Origin: Patescibacteria group bacterium UBA4067
GTDB lineage: Bacteria > Patescibacteriota > Minisyncoccia > Minisyncoccales > Minisyncoccaceae
NCBI GenBank assembly: GCA_002382025.1
Contig: DFZB01000019.1
Location: forward strand, 1 to 8,587
DNA length: 8,587 nt
Reading direction: 5' to 3'
Shown one piece after another: positions 1 through 5,584 of the stretch. Position 1 is the first letter of the stretch; each line of letters starts with the position of its first letter. The translations under genes and the position numbers were made by a program. Under the pieces are notes generated by a model. That model saw only the letters and a program-made list of their open reading frames with translations. It did not search any database and was not told the origin of the DNA.

Positions 1-459
1 ATAAGCATATTGAGTATAGGTGCTTCCTGCTGCTCCTTCGATTGCTTTTGTAACACAATATTCCCTATTGTTTATTATTTCTTTTTTTGTTTCTCCGGCT
101 CTGGTTATTTCAGATCCACCCTCTGCACATTCAAAACCTTCTTCTATGAACATTATCTGTGGTGGCCAGTCAAATTCATGAATGTATTTGGTTGATAGTT
201 TCTCTGGATATCTAAAAGAAACTCCTTTGTCAGTAAATGTTTTCCAATTATCATCTGGACAAGCCGCAAACTCGCAATTAGGACCAATTCTGCCAACATA
301 TGATCCATCAAGACAAAGTTTTGCATCTTGAGTACAAAAAATAGTTTCTGGTTGTTTCAAATATTGCATCCAAATCAAATAAAACACTCCTGTAAAAAGA
401 AATATTAAAGAAATAATAAGTATAGTTATTTTATTTTTTGATTTATGTTCAAAAATCAT
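1..459 (-). CDS. Secreted/membrane-anchored Cys-rich hypothetical protein, C-terminus cut by window edge
   Basis: The minus-strand frame is open from an ATG at 459 to the window edge, giving 153 residues with no stop, so the 3' end is missing. Residues 11-31 form one hydrophobic segment after a Lys-rich N-terminus, consistent with a signal anchor that exports the rest. Residues 42-67 hold four cysteines (42, 49, 62, 67) around the motif DGSYVGRIGPNC, a short Cys module I remember from many Parcubacteria secreted proteins. A soluble domain follows, with cysteines 111 and 135 and the stretch EGAAGSTYTQY at 141-151, also recurrent in such proteins from memory. The function is unknown; the extracellular, disulfide-stabilised location is inferred. 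A promoter-like site lies just upstream and no Shine-Dalgarno sequence is seen. The reading frame is secure; the family label is from recall only. Confidence 0.8.
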   Translation of the reverse strand, partial: MIFEHKSKNKITILIISLIFLFTGVFYLIWMQYLKQPETIFCTQDAKLCLDGSYVGRIGPNCEFAACPDDNWKTFTDKGVSFRYPEKLSTKYIHEFDWPPQIMFIEEGFECAEGGSEITRAGETKKEIINNREYCVTKAIEGAAGSTYTQYAY

Positions 460-469
460 ATTTTTTAAT

Positions 470-498
470 ATTCTATCACTAAAAATCAATTTAAACAA
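470..498 (-). promoter_or_regulatory. Candidate sigma70-type promoter for the secreted Cys-rich protein gene
   Basis: On the minus strand TTGTTT (498-493) and TAGAAT (475-470) are separated by exactly 17 nt. The expected transcription start is near 463, only about 4 nt before the ATG at 459, so the mRNA could be nearly leaderless. The -35 box begins right after the T-tract of the tRNA terminator, so this gene would need its own promoter. The tRNA promoter has an identical -10 box. A+T richness makes chance matches common. Confidence 0.5.
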
Positions 499-520
499 GA
501 AAATCGGCCTTTAAGCCGAC
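499..520 (-). terminator. Rho-independent terminator of the tRNA cluster
   Basis: On the minus strand TCGGC (519-515) pairs with GCCGA (508-504) around the loop TTAAAG. A G-T wobble (520/503) can add a sixth pair. A run of four Ts (503-500) follows directly. It lies 8 nt after the tRNA-Asp 3' end, in the expected place and orientation to end the three-tRNA transcript. The stem is short but GC-rich against an AT-rich background. Confidence 0.7.
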
Positions 521-527
521 CCGTTTG

Positions 528-601
528 CGGACCCGACCGGACTCGAACCGGCAGTCTTCTCCGTGACAGGGAGACGCGATGACCAATTTCGCTACGGGTC
601 C
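528..601 (-). tRNA. tRNA-Asp (anticodon GTC)
   Basis: A full 74-nt cloverleaf folds by eye: acceptor GGACCCG/CGGGTCC, D stem GCGA/TCGC with GG in the loop, anticodon stem TCTCC/GGAGA with loop CTGTCAC (anticodon GTC), and T loop TTCGAGT. The T stem GCCGG/CCGGT closes with a G-T wobble. The discriminator is G73, as expected for bacterial tRNA-Asp. The 3' CCA is not encoded (the trailer begins CAA), so CCA must be added after processing. It is the last gene of the tRNA cluster, 7 nt after tRNA-Met and just before the terminator. Confidence 0.95.
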
Positions 602-608
602 ATGCTTG

Positions 609-681
609 TGCCTAAGGTGGGAGTCGAACCCACGACTTCTCGCTTATGAAACGAGTGCTCTAACCACTGAGCTACTCAGGC
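609..681 (-). tRNA. tRNA-Met (anticodon CAT), elongator type
   Basis: A canonical 73-nt cloverleaf: acceptor GCCTGAG/CTTAGGC with one G-T pair, D stem GCTC/GAGC with loop AGTGGTTA, anticodon stem CTCGT/GCGAG, loop TTCATAA, 5-nt variable loop AAGTC, T stem GTGGG/CCCAC, T loop TTCGACT, and discriminator A73. Position 1 pairs with 72 and the D stem has the C11-G24 pair, both elongator features and unlike the neighbouring CAT tRNA. CCA is not encoded. CAT anticodons are also used by tRNA-Ile2, where C34 is modified to lysidine. I favour Met but cannot exclude Ile2 from sequence alone. Confidence 0.88.
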
Positions 682-711
682 TTAGTAGCGAGAATTAAAT
701 AAAAAAACATG

Positions 712-782
712 TTGCGGTTCCTAGAATTGCACTAGGGTCTCCAGCTTATGAGACTGGCGAGGTACTACTCCTCTAAACCGCT
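712..782 (-). tRNA. Divergent initiator-like tRNA-fMet (anticodon CAT)
   Basis: A 71-nt cloverleaf: acceptor AGCGGTT/AACCGCA, T8 A9, D stem GAGG/CCTC, anticodon stem CCAGT/GCTGG with loop CTCATAA, 4-nt variable loop AGAC, T stem CCTAG/CTAGG, discriminator A73. Two bacterial initiator marks are visible: an unpaired 1-72 position (A-A) and the A11-T24 D-stem pair. The D arm and acceptor also align with E. coli tRNA-fMet from memory. The usual three G-C pairs at 29-31/39-41 are missing (A-T, G-C, T-G instead). The D loop AGTAGTA lacks the GG pair and the T loop is TGCAATT, with G at position 55. Core contacts T8-A14, G15-C48, T54-A58 and probably G19-C56 remain possible, so it is more likely functional than a pseudogene. 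It is the first gene after the tRNA promoter. Alternatives are tRNA-Ile2 or a decaying copy. Confidence 0.75.
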
Positions 783-794
783 ATGAATAAAGAT

Positions 795-822
795 ATTCTA
801 ACAGAAAAAGAAATAAAATCAA
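795..822 (-). promoter_or_regulatory. Promoter of the three-tRNA cluster
   Basis: On the minus strand TTGATT (822-817) and TAGAAT (800-795) are 16 nt apart. The expected start near 788 lies about 6 nt before the first tRNA at 782. Position, spacing and lack of another upstream source between the slipin stop and the tRNAs make this the best-supported promoter in the window. Confidence 0.7.
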
Positions 823-849
823 GTGTTTTAATTCTTGTTTTCCTATACT

Positions 850-868
850 AAAAAACAGGACATTTCCT
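850..868 (-). terminator. Weak candidate terminator after the slipin gene
   Basis: On the minus strand AGGA (868-865), loop AATG and TCCT (860-857) form a four-pair hairpin, followed by G and six Ts (855-850). It begins about 18 nt after the slipin stop and precedes the tRNA promoter, so it would separate the long operon from the tRNA unit. The stem is too short to be convincing alone. Confidence 0.3.
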
Positions 869-886
869 TATTATAATATTTGCCTA

Positions 887-1636
887 TTATTCTCTATCTT
901 TTTTGCTTATACTTTCAAAAGCTCTTAATATTTCTAATGGTATTGCAAAAACTATTGTATTAGATTGGTCAGAGCTAATATCATTAATTGATTGAAGTGT
1001 TCTCAAATGAAGAGCTCCTCCAGAACTTGAAAGTATTTGCGCTGCCTTAGATATATTATCAGCAGCAATAATTTCTCCTTCTGCTTTAATAATAACAGCT
1101 CTTTTTTCTCTTTCTGCTTCGGCTTGCTTACCAATAACTCTTTTCATTTCTTCTGGAAGAGTAATGTCTTTAAGCTCAACATTATCAACGCTAATGCCCC
1201 AGGGATCAGAAGCTTGGTCAATAATTAATCTAATATTTTCAGAAACCTTGTCTCTTTGAGATAATAATTCATCTAATTCCACTTGACCAACAGCATTTCT
1301 CATTGTTGTTTGAGCTAATTGAGAAATAGCATAATAAAAATTCTCTACAGCAAGAATTGCTTTTTCTGCTGAACGTACTTTATAATATATAACAGCATTA
1401 ACTCTAACAGAGATATTATCCCTAGTTATTGCTTCTTGATCAGGAACATCTACTGCTTTTACTCTCATGTCAATTTTTTGATATGATTGAAAAATTGGTA
1501 AAATAATATTCCAACCAGGTTGCATTATTCCCGAGAATTTTCCAAGATTAAATCTAACTCCATTCTCGTATTGATTAATTTGTCTTATTGATGAAATAAG
1601 AACAATTATTAAAAAATATATTATATATGTCCACAT
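887..1636 (-). CDS. Slipin, stomatin-like SPFH/Band 7 membrane protein
   Basis: The 249-residue product starts with a membrane segment (about 2-17), followed by an SPFH/Band 7 domain (about 20-180). Family signatures are visible: YENGVRFNLGKF, QPGWNIILPIF, a VDVPDQEAIT strand, YAISQLAQTTMRN, and DITLPEEMKR leading into the charged helix KQAEAEREKRA. The C-terminus ends in the conserved NTIVFAIPLEIL strand. Slipins form oligomeric membrane scaffolds and often pair with an NfeD protein; no NfeD gene is in the window and the role here is unknown. I chose the ATG at 1636, 19 nt after the upstream stop, because slipins normally begin right at the membrane segment. An in-frame TTG at 1690 would add 18 Lys/Asn-rich residues and overlap the upstream gene by 35 nt. 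Neither start has a Shine-Dalgarno sequence. It is the last gene of the operon. Confidence 0.93.
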   Translation of the reverse strand: MWTYIIYFLIIVLISSIRQINQYENGVRFNLGKFSGIMQPGWNIILPIFQSYQKIDMRVKAVDVPDQEAITRDNISVRVNAVIYYKVRSAEKAILAVENFYYAISQLAQTTMRNAVGQVELDELLSQRDKVSENIRLIIDQASDPWGISVDNVELKDITLPEEMKRVIGKQAEAEREKRAVIIKAEGEIIAADNISKAAQILSSSGGALHLRTLQSINDISSDQSNTIVFAIPLEILRAFESISKKDRE

Positions 1637-1655
1637 ATGTTTATATTTATTATTA

Positions 1656-2162
1656 TTAAAATATTTGCATTTTTTGTAATGTTTTTTCAAAAAAAGAAAC
1701 TAATTCTTTTATTTCTAAAATATCAACATCAATAGTGGGATCATTTTTTAATTTAATTGATAAATTAACGATTTCTTTAATTTTTTCAAGATTAGGAATT
1801 TGTCTTTCATTTAACTCATCTAATGTTTTATCACTTAAATTTGAGTTTTCCAAAACATCGAAAAAAAGATTAGCTGCTTTATGAACAATTAGTTTGTAAT
1901 TAACCTTGTCCTCTTTTGGTAACAATTCTTTAATTTCTTTCCATTGATTAAATAAATCTGATTGAACGCTGAATTCTTGAGAAGAAAACAAGTTTTTAAT
2001 TTTTCTCCTTGTTTCCCCTATTAATAAGCTTTGTTTATATAAATAATAAACAGTTAAGAAAATCATGATCAAAGACAATAATATAAATATTGCCTTTAGA
2101 GGAAAAAGAAAATCATTTAATTCAGGAGAAGTTAAAAATATATTAATTTCTTGTATTGTCAT
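1656..2162 (-). CDS. Membrane-anchored conserved hypothetical protein, possibly with a degenerate HEPN-like domain
   Basis: The ATG at 2162 gives 168 residues. Residues 19-42 form one strong membrane segment, followed by a basic stretch (RRKIK, 52-56) and a helical, probably cytosolic domain (about 70-165). Its pattern, W74-[15 protein letters not shown] (89-99), a PNLEKI segment (123-128) and a final E-I-K-x-L-V-x-F-F-E-K-x-L helix (150-162), recalls a Parcubacteria family of membrane-anchored proteins whose last part usually carries an RNxIAHE-like motif. Here the matching site reads [11 protein letters not shown] (137-147), with no histidine. That match is from memory and the function is unknown. 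The gene overlaps gatA by 20 nt and lies 19 nt before the slipin, so it is probably co-translated with both. No Shine-Dalgarno sequence is seen. The frame is secure, the domain idea tentative. Confidence 0.8.
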   Translation of the reverse strand: MTIQEINIFLTSPELNDFLFPLKAIFILLSLIMIFLTVYYLYKQSLLIGETRRKIKNLFSSQEFSVQSDLFNQWKEIKELLPKEDKVNYKLIVHKAANLFFDVLENSNLSDKTLDELNERQIPNLEKIKEIVNLSIKLKNDPTIDVDILEIKELVSFFEKTLQKMQIF

Positions 2163-3546
2163 ATAGTTTTGCTATTTTAAATAAATTATTTTCCATAAAA
2201 GCTGGAGCAATTAATTGCATGCCAATGGGCAAGCCATTACTTTTTCCACAAGGAATTGAAATTGCTGGTAAACCAGCTAAATTAACTGAAACAGTGTAAA
2301 TATCAGATAAATACATGGCTAAAGGATCATCAACTAGTTCCCCTATTTTAAAAGGAAGACAGGGAGAGGTTGGTCCAATAATTACATCAACTTTTTCAAA
2401 AACTTTTTCAAAATCTTGTTTTATTAAAGTTCTTACCTTCAAGGCTTTTTTATAATACTCATCATAATATCCAGCTGATAAAGTATAAGTCCCCAGAATA
2501 ATTCTTTTTTTAACTTCATCTCCAAAACCTTTGGTTCTGTTCTGTAAATAGTAATCAATTAAACTTTCTCCAGAAGATATTTTACCATATCTTATTCCAT
2601 CAAATCTAGCTAAATTAGCACTGGCTTCTGAGGGAGCAATAATATAATAACAAGCTAAAGCGTATTCAGTGTGAGGTAAACTAATTTCATGTATTTCTGC
2701 TCCATTCTTTTCATAAAAAGAAATTGCATCTTTAACAGCTTTTTCGATCTCAAAATCAAGACCCTTTCCAAAATATTCTTTAGGAACTCCAATTTTAATT
2801 TTATTAATTTCCCTGTTTCTGGCTTCATCACAACTAGTTGAATCCATCTTGTCTATTCCTTTGATTGCATTAAAAACAATTTCTGCGTCTTCAATGTTTT
2901 TTGTCATTGGCCCTATTTGGTCTAAAGAAGAAGCAAAAGCAATTAAACCATATCTTGAAACAGCACCATAAGTTGGTTTTAAACCAGTAATTCCACAAAA
3001 ACAAGCAGGTTGCCTTATTGAGCCCCCTGTGTCAGAACCTAATGCAAAAATACATTGATCGCTTGCAACTGCTGCTGCTGAACCACCAGAAGAACCGCCA
3101 GGAACCCTTTCTAAATCACGTGGATTAGAAGTAGAGAAATAGGCTGAATTTTCACAAGAAGATCCCATGGCAAATTCATCTAAGTTTGTTTTACCTAAAA
3201 ATACACAATCTTTAAGTTTTTCAATAACAGTTGCATTGTATGGAGAAATATAGTTTTCTAAAAACTTAGATCCAGCGGTACATTTAATATTTTTAATCAT
3301 CATGTTGTCTTTAATAGCACAAGGTATTCCTGTTAAAATGTCCATTTCTCCTTTTTTAATTTTTTCATCTGCTGCCTTGGCTTGCTTTAAAGCTAATTCA
3401 GTAGTTACTGTTAAATATGCTTTAATCTCTTTATCTTTTTCATCAATTCTATTTAAAAAAGCTTGAGTTAATTCAACTGAAGAAAATCTCTTTTCTTTTA
3501 AGCTAGAATGTGCTTGTTTAATTGTAAGATTTGTTAAATCAATCAT
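2143..3546 (-). CDS. gatA: Glutamyl-tRNA(Gln)/aspartyl-tRNA(Asn) amidotransferase subunit A
   Basis: GatA is the amidase subunit of the GatCAB complex. It releases ammonia from glutamine, which GatB uses to convert Glu-tRNA(Gln), and in some species Asp-tRNA(Asn), to the amide form. The 467-residue product covers the whole amidase-signature fold. The Ser-cisSer-Lys triad is visible: K79 in [10 protein letters not shown]152 in [11 protein letters not shown] and S176 in [12 protein letters not shown]. Typical blocks such as [28 protein letters not shown] and [12 protein letters not shown] are intact. I chose ATG 3546 because the sequence from there matches the usual GatA N-terminus and GAGGTG lies 10 nt upstream. 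Longer starts at TTG 3570 or ATG 3564 run through the end of gatC. It overlaps gatC by 8 nt and the next gene by 20 nt. GatB is not in the window. Confidence 0.97.
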   Translation of the reverse strand: MIDLTNLTIKQAHSSLKEKRFSSVELTQAFLNRIDEKDKEIKAYLTVTTELALKQAKAADEKIKKGEMDILTGIPCAIKDNMMIKNIKCTAGSKFLENYISPYNATVIEKLKDCVFLGKTNLDEFAMGSSCENSAYFSTSNPRDLERVPGGSSGGSAAAVASDQCIFALGSDTGGSIRQPACFCGITGLKPTYGAVSRYGLIAFASSLDQIGPMTKNIEDAEIVFNAIKGIDKMDSTSCDEARNREINKIKIGVPKEYFGKGLDFEIEKAVKDAISFYEKNGAEIHEISLPHTEYALACYYIIAPSEASANLARFDGIRYGKISSGESLIDYYLQNRTKGFGDEVKKRIILGTYTLSAGYYDEYYKKALKVRTLIKQDFEKVFEKVDVIIGPTSPCLPFKIGELVDDPLAMYLSDIYTVSVNLAGLPAISIPCGKSNGLPIGMQLIAPAFMENNLFKIAKLYDNTRN

Positions 3547-3805
3547 TTTCTTCAAACACCTCATTAACAACTAAATAATTATTTCTTTTCTCTGGCATTA
3601 ATTCTAATATTAAAGCATTGTCTTTTTTTTCTTCAATGTCTTTTCTAAAAACATTAATGGAACAAGAAAGGTTTGCTGTTTCTTCAACATTAGAAACATC
3701 AACTTCTTTTAATTTATTTACATAATCTAAAATAGAAGAAAAGTCTTTTTCCATTTTCTTGTTTTCAGAAATTAAATTAGCCAATTTTGCAATTTTTGAA
3801 ATCAT
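3539..3805 (-). CDS. gatC: Glutamyl-tRNA(Gln) amidotransferase subunit C
   Basis: The 88-residue product resembles GatC, the small subunit that wraps around the GatA-GatB interface and stabilises the amidotransferase. Visible features are the N-terminal IAKLANL helix, the [20 protein letters not shown] block (about 22-41), the N-V-F-R-K-D segment (51-56) and a C-terminal [10 protein letters not shown] that matches the usual yfxVPkvle ending. It is a little shorter than the usual 90-100 residues because the first few residues before the IAKLA helix are missing. The ATG at 3805 is the only good start. It lies 20 nt after the small secreted gene with no Shine-Dalgarno sequence, and overlaps gatA by 8 nt. 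The gatC-gatA order and coupling strengthen an assignment that sequence similarity alone would leave weaker. Confidence 0.92.
   Translation of the reverse strand: MISKIAKLANLISENKKMEKDFSSILDYVNKLKEVDVSNVEETANLSCSINVFRKDIEEKKDNALILELMPEKRNNYLVVNEVFEEND
3557..3562 (-). promoter_or_regulatory. Candidate ribosome binding site of gatA
   Basis: GAGGTG on the minus strand lies inside the end of gatC, 10 nt before the gatA ATG at 3546. It matches part of the usual anti-Shine-Dalgarno complement and supports 3546 as the start. It is the only clear Shine-Dalgarno-like sequence I found before any start in the window, and the spacing is slightly long, so it may be coincidental with the gatC coding sequence. 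Confidence 0.45.
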
Positions 3806-3811
3806 ATTATT

Positions 3812-3840
3812 ACTATATACTAATATTACTTTTGAGGCAA
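3812..3840 (-). promoter_or_regulatory. Possible internal promoter before gatC
   Basis: On the minus strand TTGCCT (3840-3835) and TATAGT (3817-3812) are 17 nt apart, overlapping the stop of the upstream small gene. The -10 box ends only 6 nt before the gatC ATG, so transcription from it would give a leaderless mRNA. The sequence is AT-rich and the gene may equally be transcribed from upstream, so this is a candidate only. Confidence 0.3.
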
Positions 3841-4047
3841 TAATTCCTTAACTCTGTTTAATAATTCAGGTAATTCTCCTTTTAGTTCTTCTAACTCTCT
3901 ATAGAATTCTTGTATAAAATCACCTCCTAAAAACCATTCTTTTAAATATATTATTTTATCCATAAAAGAATCAATAAATCCTTCGCTAGCATAACAAAAT
4001 GATGCAAAAAATAGTAAAAAAATTATGATAAATAATTTATTATTCAT
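3826..4047 (-). CDS. Small secreted hypothetical protein (73 aa)
   Basis: A 73-residue product with a typical signal peptide: a Lys at position 4, a hydrophobic core at 5-17 and a likely cleavage site after C-Y-A (residue 20). No lipobox is present, because the Cys at 18 is preceded by A-S-F. The predicted mature part of about 53 residues is largely helical, with a charged heptad-like stretch (YRELEELKGELPELLNRV, about 51-68), and has no cysteine. I do not recognise the family. The ATG at 4047 overlaps the gltX stop by 8 nt, which suggests translational coupling. An in-frame TTG at 4053 would add only two residues. It sits 20 nt before gatC. The tight fit and clear signal peptide support a real gene, but no motif indicates function, and it may be specific to this lineage. 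Confidence 0.75.
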   Translation of the reverse strand: MNNKLFIIIFLLFFASFCYASEGFIDSFMDKIIYLKEWFLGGDFIQEFYRELEELKGELPELLNRVKELLPQK

Positions 4048-5584
4048 GTTCAATTATTGTTATTGCTTTTTTAATTCTTTGAATTGTTTTTTCTTTTCCT
4101 AGTAATTCTGCTATCTGAAATGGTGGAGCAGAACTATTTTTTCCAGTTAAAGCAACCCGTAGGGGCCATAATAAATTACCTTTATTGGCCATTTTTTCAG
4201 CTTCTTTAAATAATTCTTTTTGAATGTTTTCAGAAGTAAAATTTTCAATTTGAGATAAAACCATTAATGATATTTCTAAAGATTGTATAATTTGACTGTC
4301 ATTCATTTCTTTCCATTTTAATAATTCTTTTGAATAGTTTAATTCTTTTATTAAAAACAAGTCAATGAATTCAGAAATCTCGCTCAACTTCTTTAATCTT
4401 TCTTGATACAAACTAATGATTTTTTCCAACCATTCAATTGAAATTTCTTCCCCTGTTTCCTTTATTTTAAAAGTTTCCATTGATGTTTTTTCAATAAAAT
4501 TATTTAAATAAGGAATACAAAGCATTGTTAATTCTTTAATTGTTTTTTTTCTTAAGTATAAGCCGTTTATCCAATCAAGTTTTTCAACATTAAAAACTGC
4601 TCCTGCTTTTTGTATTTTTTCCAAAGAAAACTCTTCGATTAATTGATTTAAAGAAAAAATCTCTCTATTGTCTCCTGGATTCCACCCTAAAAGAACAATA
4701 AAATTAATTAAAGCTTCTTTTAAATATCCCTCGTTAATATATTCATCAACTGATGTTTTTCCATCTCTTTTCGAAAGCTTTTTCCTTTGTTCATTTAAAA
4801 TTAAGGGTAAGTGAGCATATTGAGGCTCTTCAAACCCCATTGCTCTTAATAAAAGAATTTGTTTTGGTGTGTTAGATATGTGATCTTCACCCCTAATAAC
4901 ATGAGATATTTTCATTTCTGCATCATCAACAGCACAAGTAAAATTATACAATGGATTATCCATGTCTTTAGCAATAACAAAATCACCCATTGTTCCAGAA
5001 TCAATTTCAATTCCCCCTCTTATTAAATCATTAAATTTAATTTTAATATTTTCAGGAGTTCTAAATCTAATAACGCATTCTTTTTTTTGTTTTTTAAATT
5101 CTTCAACCTGCTCTTTAGATAAGTTTCTGCACTTTCCTAAATAAATTGGTGGTTCTCCAATTGACATTAGATACTGTTTTTGTGATTCAACATCTTCTTT
5201 AGAACAAAAACAATAATAAGCATTTTCCTCTTTTATTAGTTTTTCTAAGTATTTTTTATAAACTTCTCCCCTTTCACTTTGTCTATAAGGTGAATATTCT
5301 CCTAAATAATGAGAACCAAAATCAATTTCTTTTTGATCAGAAAACATTGGTCCTTCGTTCCACTTTAGGCCAAACCAATCTAATGCTTTTAATAATTGAT
5401 TTTCCCATTCTTTTTTAGATCTTTCCTTATCAGTGTCTTCTACGCGTAAAATAAAATCACCATTATTTTTTTTAGCAAATAAATAATTAAACAAAGCTGT
5501 CCTTACTCCACCAACATGCATTGGCCCTGTTGGAGATGGCGCATATCTAGTCCTTATTCTTATTGATTCTTTTTTAGGGGTCAT
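4040..5584 (-). CDS. gltX: Glutamyl-tRNA synthetase (GluRS), probably non-discriminating
   Basis: This class I enzyme attaches glutamate to tRNA(Glu), and in organisms using the GatCAB route also to tRNA(Gln). In its 514 residues the catalytic core carries the HIGH-type motif HVGG (23-26) after APSPTGPM and the KMSKS-type motif KKLSKR (268-273). A likely zinc site C125-x-C127...Y148-x3-C152 lies in the insertion. The blocks GDFILRVEDTD and HVIRGEDHISNTPKQ are conserved. The C-terminal third is the helical anticodon-binding region. Length is slightly above the usual 470-500. The ATG at 5584 overlaps the murG stop as ATGA, a classic coupled start, and its end overlaps the next gene by 8 nt. Presence of gatC and gatA nearby makes tRNA(Gln) mischarging likely; that is inference from context, as I cannot read specificity residues. 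Confidence 0.97.
   Translation of the reverse strand: MTPKKESIRIRTRYAPSPTGPMHVGGVRTALFNYLFAKKNNGDFILRVEDTDKERSKKEWENQLLKALDWFGLKWNEGPMFSDQKEIDFGSHYLGEYSPYRQSERGEVYKKYLEKLIKEENAYYCFCSKEDVESQKQYLMSIGEPPIYLGKCRNLSKEQVEEFKKQKKECVIRFRTPENIKIKFNDLIRGGIEIDSGTMGDFVIAKDMDNPLYNFTCAVDDAEMKISHVIRGEDHISNTPKQILLLRAMGFEEPQYAHLPLILNEQRKKLSKRDGKTSVDEYINEGYLKEALINFIVLLGWNPGDNREIFSLNQLIEEFSLEKIQKAGAVFNVEKLDWINGLYLRKKTIKELTMLCIPYLNNFIEKTSMETFKIKETGEEISIEWLEKIISLYQERLKKLSEISEFIDLFLIKELNYSKELLKWKEMNDSQIIQSLEISLMVLSQIENFTSENIQKELFKEAEKMANKGNLLWPLRVALTGKNSSAPPFQIAELLGKEKTIQRIKKAITIIEHE

Noticed and set aside
10..195. Plus-strand open frame of 61 codons, rich in Cys and Phe
   Set aside because: It is the antisense shadow of the secreted Cys-rich protein on the minus strand and has no start signal of its own.
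712..782. Reading the third tRNA as a pseudogene
   Set aside because: All four stems are intact, core tertiary contacts are possible, and it is the first gene after the promoter; changes at 18 and 55 look coordinated. The possibility is kept as an alternative.
1037..1228. Plus-strand open frame of 63 codons
   Set aside because: It lies fully antisense to the conserved slipin coding sequence and is rich in Phe, Ser and Asn, as shadows in AT-rich DNA are. The same applies to the plus-strand frames at 4962-5144 and 7505-7687.
1637..1690. Longer slipin start at TTG 1690
   Set aside because: It overlaps the upstream gene by 35 nt, adds a Lys/Asn-rich tail unlike slipins, and has no ribosome binding site; the ATG at 1636 begins right at the membrane segment.
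3547..3570. Longer gatA starts at TTG 3570 or ATG 3564
   Set aside because: They run through gatC coding sequence, and the protein from ATG 3546 already matches the normal GatA N-terminus.
3539..5583. Possible recoding of TGA as in Gracilibacteria
   Set aside because: TGA ends murG and gatC at the expected protein ends, with the next gene starting at the same place, and Trp is encoded by TGG.
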